In this document: piece by piece, positions 7,090 through 14,236 of the stretch
How positions within the stretch are numbered: the stretch's first letter is position 1
How the letters are laid out: the number at the start of each line of letters is the position of its first letter
Assembly: GCA_016219235.1 (NCBI GenBank)
Contig: JACRBO010000757.1
Coordinates: 1-30,253, forward strand
Length of the DNA stretch: 30,253 nt
Source: Chloroflexota bacterium
Lineage (GTDB): Bacteria; Chloroflexota; Anaerolineae; Fen-1058
Direction of reading: 5' to 3'
Notes under the pieces: generated by a model
Told to the model about the DNA's origin: nothing
Seen by the model: only the letters and a program-made list of their open reading frames with translations
Databases searched by the model: none
Program-made: the position numbers and the translations under genes

Positions 7090-10000
7090 CTACTTCAACA
7101 CCAGCGGCAAATACAGCTTAAACCACCGCGTCTGCGGCGGGTCGTTTCGATCGATGGTCACGACCACCACATTGGATGTTCCCGCATTCGGACCGGGGTT
7201 CATGACCAGCACACTCACGGTGCCATACGGCTGATCCGCTCCCACACCGATCGGCACGGTGGCCGAGGTGGTGGATAAGATCGTCGGCTGAAAGGCCCGG
7301 CCGTCGATGACCACGATCGCGCCCGACAGAAACTGCGAGCCGACGAGGTGCAGTTCGCCCAGCGCAAAGGTCGCGTTAGTGATCGACGGCACCGGGCTGA
7401 CAACGTCGAACGCCAACCGGTTGGAGAGCGCGCCCAAGGTGCCGCTGTTGCGCACCGTCAGTGAGATGGTGCCGGCCGAAGTTAAGTCGGCGGCGGCAAT
7501 ATCCGCCTCAAGATGCAGGGCATCGATCACACGGCTGACTCTGGGTACGCCGTTCCACAGCAATTCAGCGCCTGTCTCAAACCCGGTGCCCGTCACCGCC
7601 AGCGTGAACGCCGCATTCCCAACCGTCGCGGAGACGGGTAAAATCGCCGAGAGGTGTGGCACTTCGCCCAACACTGCGGTCGTCCAAGTATTCGGCGCAT
7701 CAAATGCGGCCAGCGACGGATAGAGCGTGGTCTGCAGCCCGCCCGGCACTGATCGTGACTGCATCAACGCCAGACCGATTTGATCATTCCAGCCGCCCAG
7801 GACGCTGGTGCCGATGCGGAATTCGGCTTGCCAGTTGGCATTGGGATCGTCGTCTTCGACACCGGCGCGCGCGTCCCAGCCTTGCGCGGTTTCGCTCGTA
7901 TAGCCCGTGCCGTCACCGCGCTGCTGGAGCATGTCCCCCGGCTCATTCATCGTCAGCATCAGCGTCTGCGGGTTGGGTTGGCCGGGGCGGCTGTGATCGG
8001 TGTCGACCAACACACCGACGGATTGATTGACGGGCGGCAGGTTACTGACGCACACCCACAACGCATCCGCAGTCCGCACCAGTTGAGCGGTCGCCGGCGC
8101 CCCGCCTTCCAGACTGGGCACGCCCACACGCGGAGCAGCGGCATAGGCTGCATCGGTGCAGATGCCGTCCAGCGTCGGCGCAGAGACGAGCGGTGGCGAT
8201 ACGGGTGCCACTGTGAAGTGAACGCTCGTCGAATTCGATCGACTCATTTGATCCGTTGCAGTCAGTGTGAGCGTATGATCGCCGGCGGCCAGCGGACGCA
8301 ATGATAGCGTTGAGCCGGCGCCCAGATCGGTGCCGTCAAGCGACCAGCGCAACTGCGCTTCAGTCACCGGCCCGTCTTCGGCATCCATCGCCGATCCGTC
8401 GAGAAGCACGGCGTCGGCGGCGGTGAACGCGTGATCGGACAGCGGCGCGGCAATGCGGGGTTGGGGCGCACGGTTTGCCACCGTAAAGCGGGGCGAGGTG
8501 ACGATCGTCGTGTTGTAGCCATCGCTCACCAGAATCCGGATGCGAGCCTGAGTGGTGTTGCCCGGCACGCCGCCAAAGTTGGTCAAGGGCAGACTGACCG
8601 TGTTGCCGACGGCGAGGTTGGCCACATCGGCTGCCAGCGCGATCCACGTCACGCCGTCGTCGGGGCTGTACTGGAGGGTGTTCAGCAGCCGATCGGACAG
8701 GTCACCATCCGTGACGTGCCAGACCAATGTGAGCTGATCATCGAGCACTGCGCCGCCGATCGGCGCGATCAGCTGCACGATCGGGGCTTGCGCCCCGGGT
8801 TGCAGTTCAGCCAGCGTCGTCTCGCCGTTCATCAACCGCAGCGTCGTCACCGCTTGTGCCGGGGCGGGGAAGGATAGGACGAAGGGTTGTTGTCCGATCG
8901 TCGTCTCATCGTGCGCCGGCCCGAGGGTGATGGCGCGATCATCCAGCACGGCCTGGCCAGCGCCCAGCACGCGCACATGAAAGGCGTCAACCTGGGCACG
9001 GTTAGCCGCCGGGGCGGCCTGACGCAGCAGTTTCTGCTGCATGCCATGACTCAAGCTGGTTTGCGGCAAGACCCAGGCATGCCCGAGCTGGCCTGAGTTT
9101 TGAGATGCGGTGATCTCACCGCTGAGAAAAACGATCGATGGCGCGGCCAGCAGCGCTTGTTCGGCGCCGCTCAAGGCGGCCTGGCTGGCCGCAACCGGCG
9201 GCGCATCGATGGCATTGAATAGCGCTTTCCAGGTGTAATCACTGGGCCAGCGCGGTTTAGCCGGATTGAGCCGGTGCGCGTACGACAGCAGGTCGCCGGC
9301 GCCAGTTGGTGTGATGGGCACGGTGACATCATCGCCGTTGAACAGCGACAGTGTGTTAAAGCCCCAGTGCGCCTGGCGCTGATTGTTGTCGAGATCACAG
9401 GTAGGATAGGGATATACGCCGTCAATATCTGCGGGGTTGCCGACCGGACAATCGACGTGATCCCGGCCATAGTTGTGGGCCAGCTCGTGCGCCAGCGTCG
9501 GCGCAAGCCCGGCGGTCCAGGTCATGCCGTCGGGAGTTGACGCCGGCAATTTATACACCAGTTGTTCGTTAGCCAGGAACCCGTTCGCGCCTATCCCGTT
9601 GCCCCAGCCTTCATCCTCGCGCACGACACCGACGAAATGCGTGATGGCATTGGCGTTGTCGCACTCGTCGGGATCATCCGTAAACGTGTCGAGTACGGCC
9701 AGCGATTTGAGGATCTTGCTGGCGTCGTTGTCGTCCGCACTGCGCATCTCATAGGGGCCGTATTCCCAGGGCGGAATGCCGATGCGATACTCCATCTCTT
9801 CGACCGGCTCACTGCGCGAATACGTCCAGATCTCGGCGGTGGGCAGCAACCGACGGGCCATGTCGATGCTGAACAAATGGTTGGGTGCAAACAACGTCGG
9901 CACGCCGCGCTCACTGCGCACCGGCACAAAGGCCAGGCAGACCGGCGATTTGCGCACAAACGTGAACACTTTGGACAGCTCGTTGTTGGCGCCGCCATCG

Positions 10001-11550
10001 ATCTCGGTGTCTTTGCCGCGCAGATTGATCGTCGTTTTTAGCGTGATAGCCCCGGCCTGCGTCCAGTGATCCGGCAGCTGGAACAGCCAGCTCTTGTCGT
10101 GCAGCTGCGCCCGATCGGCCACCGCGGTATCGACAAAAGGCCGTGAATCATTCAACGGCGCAAGCGAATAATCGGCGTCGAAGACATAGCCATTTTGACC
10201 GTCGATCGGTACCTGCACGCCGTTGCGCCAGGCTTCTAATTTGGCGTCGACAGCTCGTGCGCTGGTCCCGGCCGTCATATGACCATAGACGCGAACGAAC
10301 GTCGGCTTGCCGGCGACGAACGGCACATCATTGGCGAAGTTCTGAATGCCCTGCGTGACTTCCCAGGCTTCCGTTTCAAAGCTGCGCTGCACGGGCAATG
10401 TGTCATAGGCAATGCGGGCAAAGTAGTTGCTGCCCCCGCTCGACGCGCCAAAGTACAGCGAGGTGGCTGCCGCGCGAATCGAGGCGTTCGGAATGTAAGT
10501 GGCATTATTGGGATCATCGGGGAGGATGGTCGACTGCATCGACACATAAGCGCCGCTCGAAAAAACGTAATACTGGCGTCGCACTTTGTATAGCGCGGTC
10601 AGGCCCAGCCGCTGCTGCCAGTACAGATTACCGTTAGTGGCGGTCAGTGAGCCGGGCAAAATAGACTCCCCTTCGTTCAACCACGCGTCGTAAATTGTGG
10701 ACACACTGCATGCGCCGGATAGAAAGTTGCAGCTATACGCCCGAATGCGCTGGCCGTCTTCCCAGTACAGAAATTGCGATCGGCCTGCGCCGCTGATCCG
10801 GGCGTGATACAGCAGGCTGGCGCCGTTCTCGTTGACCAACACGGCCGGTGTGCAGTCGGGGGCGATCGGGCAGTTCTTGTCCAGCGAATACAACGTCGAT
10901 CCCGCGAACCAGTACAACCGGCTGCCGCCAATGACCAGGTTGCGTGTGGTCGGGGGCAGATTGCTGGCGAGCGGAAAGCCATCACTGACCGGCCCCTGTC
11001 GATCCGAGACCATCAGCTTACCGGTGTTCGTCAGCCAGAATAGTTTGTTCGTGTCCGGATCGGTCACAAGGCTGGTAATGCCGTCGGCTAAAGTGACGGT
11101 GGGCAGCTCGGTACCGACGTTATTGTGCAGGCGGCGGTTGATGCCAAAGCCATCGGTGTAGTACAGCGCGACGTCGTCGGCGAACATCATCGCCGGCGGC
11201 TGACTCATCACCAGCGGCACTGGCCCCGGCACGGAGTAGAGCCGGCCATACACACCCCGCCGCCAGACACCGGTGCCTTCGTTGACGCCCTGCGGCCCTT
11301 GATCAGCAATCCGCGGTAGAACGGGCGGGAGATAGTCCGACCAGTAGACCCAGCCGCCGCCCTCGGCGATACGTGATACGGCTGAATTAGGCAGCTGCTG
11401 AATAAACGATGGACCGGCGTTCGGCGTATCCGGCGCTGTCCGATCGGTCTGGGCGGGTCGCTGAGCCTGTGCCAGCTGGAACTGTGTGCCACCCAGCGAT
11501 ACAATCACCGACAATTTCACTAACGTATACAGCACTTTGTTTTTGAGCAT
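7090..11550 (-). CDS. Secreted multidomain metalloprotease (metzincin-like) with propeller, PKD, CBM9-like and IPT/TIG domains
   Basis: This is a 1486-residue exported protein with a signal peptide ending near residue 30 (QLAQA) and GGGGGGAAC before the ATG at 11550. Residues about 60-390 contain repeated LYW/LFW/YYT segments typical of a YWTD-like beta-propeller. A conserved VTQGIQ...FVAGKPTFVRVY segment precedes the catalytic region. The zinc site is HELAHNYGRDH (H688, E689, H692, G695, H698), the extended HExxHxxGxxH of metzincins. DLLSY (753-757) sits where related proteins have DLMSY, so the Met-turn methionine appears to be Leu. C-terminal to it are Ig/PKD-like domains, a CBM9/DOMON-like segment (LDGICTDAAYAAAPRVG), two IPT/TIG-like domains and the tail KLYLPLVLK-stop. 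Likely an extracellular, cell-attached protease; the substrate is unknown. Confidence 0.85.
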   Translation of the reverse strand: MLKNKVLYTLVKLSVIVSLGGTQFQLAQAQRPAQTDRTAPDTPNAGPSFIQQLPNSAVSRIAEGGGWVYWSDYLPPVLPRIADQGPQGVNEGTGVWRRGVYGRLYSVPGPVPLVMSQPPAMMFADDVALYYTDGFGINRRLHNNVGTELPTVTLADGITSLVTDPDTNKLFWLTNTGKLMVSDRQGPVSDGFPLASNLPPTTRNLVIGGSRLYWFAGSTLYSLDKNCPIAPDCTPAVLVNENGASLLYHARISGAGRSQFLYWEDGQRIRAYSCNFLSGACSVSTIYDAWLNEGESILPGSLTATNGNLYWQQRLGLTALYKVRRQYYVFSSGAYVSMQSTILPDDPNNATYIPNASIRAAATSLYFGASSGGSNYFARIAYDTLPVQRSFETEAWEVTQGIQNFANDVPFVAGKPTFVRVYGHMTAGTSARAVDAKLEAWRNGVQVPIDGQNGYVFDADYSLAPLNDSRPFVDTAVADRAQLHDKSWLFQLPDHWTQAGAITLKTTINLRGKDTEIDGGANNELSKVFTFVRKSPVCLAFVPVRSERGVPTLFAPNHLFSIDMARRLLPTAEIWTYSRSEPVEEMEYRIGIPPWEYGPYEMRSADDNDASKILKSLAVLDTFTDDPDECDNANAITHFVGVVREDEGWGNGIGANGFLANEQLVYKLPASTPDGMTWTAGLAPTLAHELAHNYGRDHVDCPVGNPADIDGVYPYPTCDLDNNQRQAHWGFNTLSLFNGDDVTVPITPTGAGDLLSYAHRLNPAKPRWPSDYTWKALFNAIDAPPVAASQAALSGAEQALLAAPSIVFLSGEITASQNSGQLGHAWVLPQTSLSHGMQQKLLRQAAPAANRAQVDAFHVRVLGAGQAVLDDRAITLGPAHDETTIGQQPFVLSFPAPAQAVTTLRLMNGETTLAELQPGAQAPIVQLIAPIGGAVLDDQLTLVWHVTDGDLSDRLLNTLQYSPDDGVTWIALAADVANLAVGNTVSLPLTNFGGVPGNTTQARIRILVSDGYNTTIVTSPRFTVANRAPQPRIAAPLSDHAFTAADAVLLDGSAMDAEDGPVTEAQLRWSLDGTDLGAGSTLSLRPLAAGDHTLTLTATDQMSRSNSTSVHFTVAPVSPPLVSAPTLDGICTDAAYAAAPRVGVPSLEGGAPATAQLVRTADALWVCVSNLPPVNQSVGVLVDTDHSRPGQPNPQTLMLTMNEPGDMLQQRGDGTGYTSETAQGWDARAGVEDDDPNANWQAEFRIGTSVLGGWNDQIGLALMQSRSVPGGLQTTLYPSLAAFDAPNTWTTAVLGEVPHLSAILPVSATVGNAAFTLAVTGTGFETGAELLWNGVPRVSRVIDALHLEADIAAADLTSAGTISLTVRNSGTLGALSNRLAFDVVSPVPSITNATFALGELHLVGSQFLSGAIVVIDGRAFQPTILSTTSATVPIGVGADQPYGTVSVLVMNPGPNAGTSNVVVVTIDRNDPPQTRWFKLYLPLVLK

Positions 11551-11604
11551 GAGTTCCCCCCGCAGCCAGCTGTGATTCGTGTGATCTTCGACGCTAACTT
11601 ACTT
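11551..11604 (-). repeat. Duplicated 5' leader, copy A
   Basis: The leader of the protease gene matches that of the next upstream gene (13234-13288). It contains the same C6 block (the ribosome site on the minus strand), the same 17-nt block TTCGTGTGATCTTCGAC (11576-11592 versus 13260-13276) and CTTACTT at the same spacing. In copy B that CTTACTT contains the stop codon of the preceding lipoprotein gene; here it is a relic. Confidence 0.8.
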
Positions 11605-11640
11605 CCCTGCACCTCAATCGTGCGCGGCCCGCGCTCCCCA

Positions 11641-13233
11641 TTACTTCAGCACCGCCGGCAGAAACACATCGAAACGGCACTGGCCGAAGTTGGCCGCAAA
11701 CTCGTATGAGGTGTTAGTCGTGCCAAAGAGATCTTGAACCGTCAGCAGCGCCGTATAGCAGCCGGCCTGGCCGCGTGGATCACGGATGTGCCACGTCGTG
11801 TCACCCTGAAGGTTCCACTGTACATCGTACGCCCCCAGATACGTCCGACCTTCGCCGTAGCCCGTCGGATCCGGCGCGAGGCGGTAGAGCTCAACGTGAT
11901 ATTTGGAATCGAGGAGGACGGCGCCGTTGTACTGGCCGTTGACGGTGACCGCGCCACCCGACTGCACGATCGACGTGATCACGATTCCCCCCGTCGCACC
12001 CGGCACGCCGTTGTCGTCTTTGTCAATGCCCAGCCCCATGTTGTCATACGTGCTGATCTGCGACCAGGTATTCTCGCCGGAACCCATGCTTTCGCTGATC
12101 CCGGCAGCCCCGTTTTGGTAGTAAGCGCCGCCGACAACCTGATTATCATGGTTCGCGAGGGGATAGGCGCTTGTGTGGTCTAGAAAAATCCCAGAGCTGC
12201 CATTCCCATGCGACGTATTGTTGGTGAATGAGGCAAAACTGGCGTTTAGCAAGTGAATGCCGGCGCCGGTGTTGTTGAAGGTATGGTTGTTGTTTACAGT
12301 TGCCCCTGAGGCCCAATAGAGATGGATACCGTCCAAGGCGTTGTAGGCGATGTGGTTGCCAAAGATCTGGAGCCCGGTGGTGGTGGAGATACAACACACA
12401 GAGATCCCCCGGCCGTTGTTGCCAATATTCGCCCCCCCGCGGCTGACGCCAATCCAGTTTCCGGCTGATCCTCCTGCCAAATTCTGGCCAATGTAAACGT
12501 AAGGGGCGTCTTGATTCGCGATGCCATCATTCTGCGCGCAGCCGATCACATTATTGTCGATATAGGCGGTACCCAGGCCCGGATCAGCCATCCCCGTGCC
12601 TCCTAAGAGGAGGATCGTGTAGTACGGCCGTGAAGTAATGCCGGCAGCACTACTGCACGACGTGGACCCGGGCAATACCCCGAGATAATTATTGTAGATT
12701 TGCAGCCCCATCCAGAGATTGTTTTCCAGGCGGATTGCATTGCCAACGCCGCTGGTGTTGACGACGGTGAGGTTGGTCAAAGTGACCTGATTCGCATTCA
12801 CCCGGAAGCCATAATCCACCACGGCATTGGCGTTGATAATGATGTTCCCGGCGCTGACCGCACCGTTGATCGTCACACCGTCCTTAGCGATCTGCGGCAG
12901 ATTCGACGTCAGAATAATCTGGGTGAGGGCCGGCGAGAACGTAATGGTGTCACCCCCTGAGCCGCAGCCTCCGGTGATCGTCCCACCCGCATTGAAGACG
13001 CAACCGCCCAACTGGCTTCGTTCCTGCGGCGTGAATGGGCCCGTGGCGCCAGCGGCTACAAGCATGGCTTCGCGCAGGCTAAGGAAGCCATCCCGGGTGT
13101 CGGCATCGGTGTAGTCATTAACCACCAGGGATCCACCAGCAAGGCGCAGCTGCATGGAAGCGGCTGCGCCCCGGGCAGGGAAAAACGCGACCATCAATAT
13201 CACTGCCGTGTGCAATAGTTTGTTCTTAAGCAT
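11641..13233 (-). CDS. Secreted right-handed beta-helix protein with CSLREA-like N-terminus
   Basis: The protein has 530 residues. I chose the ATG at 13233 because GGGGGG lies 6 nt upstream; the ATG 6 nt earlier touches that block, and the resulting MLKNK start matches the neighbouring protease gene (MLKNK). A signal peptide ends near residue 25 (ARGAAAS). Residues 36-60 (VVNDYTDADTR...LSLREAMLVA) fit the CSLREA module that often opens bacterial beta-helix surface proteins, with L for the usual Cys. Residues about 100-420 are Asn/Gly-rich parallel beta-helix coils (NNYLGV, NNVIG, NNHTFNNTGAGIHLL) of the NosD/pectate-lyase type. No catalytic residues are identifiable. It ends VFLPAVLK-stop, the shared C-terminal tail. 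Probably a cell-surface adhesin or polysaccharide-binding protein; the function is unproven. Confidence 0.83.
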   Translation of the reverse strand: MLKNKLLHTAVILMVAFFPARGAAASMQLRLAGGSLVVNDYTDADTRDGFLSLREAMLVAAGATGPFTPQERSQLGGCVFNAGGTITGGCGSGGDTITFSPALTQIILTSNLPQIAKDGVTINGAVSAGNIIINANAVVDYGFRVNANQVTLTNLTVVNTSGVGNAIRLENNLWMGLQIYNNYLGVLPGSTSCSSAAGITSRPYYTILLLGGTGMADPGLGTAYIDNNVIGCAQNDGIANQDAPYVYIGQNLAGGSAGNWIGVSRGGANIGNNGRGISVCCISTTTGLQIFGNHIAYNALDGIHLYWASGATVNNNHTFNNTGAGIHLLNASFASFTNNTSHGNGSSGIFLDHTSAYPLANHDNQVVGGAYYQNGAAGISESMGSGENTWSQISTYDNMGLGIDKDDNGVPGATGGIVITSIVQSGGAVTVNGQYNGAVLLDSKYHVELYRLAPDPTGYGEGRTYLGAYDVQWNLQGDTTWHIRDPRGQAGCYTALLTVQDLFGTTNTSYEFAANFGQCRFDVFLPAVLK

Positions 13234-13288
13234 CAGCATCCCCCCGTAACCATTCGTGGTTCGTGTGATCTTCGACAACACCTTACTT
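13234..13288 (-). repeat. Duplicated 5' leader, copy B
   Basis: This is the counterpart of 11551-11604. It spans the lipoprotein stop codon (13283-13285) and the ribosome site of the beta-helix gene. Confidence 0.8.
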
Positions 13289-13969
13289 CACCGGCGCTTC
13301 GACTTTGATGCCGGCGTCGTACTCGATCACATACAGCACCGTTTCATCTGTCGAGGTCGTCTGCATCTGCACCGGACGCCCTATGTCCTGGCTCACCCAC
13401 AACGTCACCTTCACTTCGGGTGAAGTGGCGTCTACAAACGAATAGACTGTCGTAAGCGTGCCGTTGATAGTCTGTGGCGGCAGCACTTCGACGTCCGTCA
13501 AGCTGTTTAGTGTCGCGGGATCATTTAACAGTGTCCCCGCACTTGAATCAGCAGTAGTGCTGGTCTGCCACGTGCCGTCCGGATCGAGCACATAGGCGGC
13601 CGTGCCGATGTTGATCACTTCGACGGGCTTGCCGTCCACGCTGCCGCTGTAGCGCGATCGTTCCGGCGGCACCACTTCGAGCGTCACCGGCCCACCGGCT
13701 TCGCTTGAAGCGGTGATCGTCATGCGATACGGCCCATGCTTGTCCAGCGCCTCAATCGCGGCCGCAATGGCCGCCTTCACATCGGCGGGTTGGCCAATCG
13801 GTTGTGCTGGCACGGTCGTTGGCGCGACAAGCGTTGGTTTCGCGGTGGCCTCGATCGTTGGCGCTACGACCAGGCGTGTCGGCGTCAGTTGCACCGTCGG
13901 TGCAGGGCTGCTACTGCAAGCAGCCGATACGAGCACCGCGATGAGAACTACGACCGGCTTAAGTTTCAT
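13283..13969 (-). CDS. Lipoprotein with LppX/LolA-like fold signature
   Basis: This 228-residue protein has a lipoprotein signal peptide: MKLKP, a hydrophobic run, and VSAAC with C18 as the lipidation site (Ser at -3 is a less common choice). A Pro/Thr-rich linker of about 35 residues follows, then a soluble domain rich in beta strands (PYRMTITASSEAGG, ETVLYVIEYDAGIKVEAP) like LppX/LprG or LolA-type lipid-binding lipoproteins. The ATG at 13969 is preceded by GGAGGAG, which lies inside the coding sequence of the upstream 65-residue gene and overlaps its stop by 4 nt, so the two are translationally coupled. It ends GTGAAGTAA, 49 nt before the beta-helix gene. It may carry a lipid, or chaperone or anchor the exported proteins encoded downstream; both are inferences. 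Confidence 0.8.
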   Translation of the reverse strand: MKLKPVVVLIAVLVSAACSSSPAPTVQLTPTRLVVAPTIEATAKPTLVAPTTVPAQPIGQPADVKAAIAAAIEALDKHGPYRMTITASSEAGGPVTLEVVPPERSRYSGSVDGKPVEVINIGTAAYVLDPDGTWQTSTTADSSAGTLLNDPATLNSLTDVEVLPPQTINGTLTTVYSFVDATSPEVKVTLWVSQDIGRPVQMQTTSTDETVLYVIEYDAGIKVEAPVK

Positions 13970-14163
13970 GGTTGCTCCTCCTGATTGTCCTGGCTGATTG
14001 GATCAATGGTCTGGTCGATGATGTCCTGCGCCGCGTCGGATTCGGTAGGCCGATCGACAGATTCCAGTGCCGGGCCTATGGTGATCACCCACGTCTCGAC
14101 GGTCGTGACGGTCAGCGTGCGTTTGATGATGTGCGATGGCTGTGCGGCAGCGTCGTCGGACAT
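13966..14163 (-). CDS. 65-residue protein coupled to the lipoprotein, divergent from the XRE regulator
   Basis: The ATG at 14163 opens a 65-codon frame whose stop overlaps the lipoprotein start (ATGA). It has no hydrophobic export signal. Residues 12-29 (IIKRTLTVTTVETWVITI) look like one or two beta strands, and the rest is acidic and probably disordered (ESVDRPTESDAAQD...). The strand segment resembles residues 91-108 of the divergently encoded regulator (TITRTVQRTIVAEEIIET). There is no Shine-Dalgarno site; TACAAC lies 7 nt upstream (14176-14171), which would give a leaderless start. I do not recognise the family. The alternative is that it is only a coupling leader for the lipoprotein. A TTG at 14214 in the same frame is a weaker start. 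Confidence 0.5.
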   Translation of the reverse strand: MSDDAAAQPSHIIKRTLTVTTVETWVITIGPALESVDRPTESDAAQDIIDQTIDPISQDNQEEQP

Positions 14164-14170
14164 GACAACT

Positions 14171-14176
14171 GTTGTA
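14171..14176 (-). promoter_or_regulatory. Possible -10 box for the 65-residue gene
   Basis: TACAAC (minus strand) matches TATAAT at 4 of 6 positions and sits 7 nt from the ATG, the same placement as other leaderless starts in this window. No good -35 is visible. Confidence 0.35.
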
Positions 14177-14223
14177 TCAGGTTTCCACCCGGCAAAGGTG
14201 ACTTTTTGTGTCAATCAATCGGT

Positions 14224-14229
14224 TATAAT
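14224..14229 (+). promoter_or_regulatory. -10 box of the XRE-STAND regulator (leaderless start)
   Basis: A perfect TATAAT is followed by 7 nt and then the ATG at 14237, so transcription should start at or next to the A of the start codon. No Shine-Dalgarno sequence fits between. The -35 is weak. Confidence 0.65.
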
Positions 14230-14236
14230 TCTGGGC

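Noticed and set aside
13985..14236. N-terminal extension of the XRE regulator
   Set aside because: The extra 84 codons overlap the oppositely oriented small gene and precede a perfect -10 box; the HTH starts after 14237.
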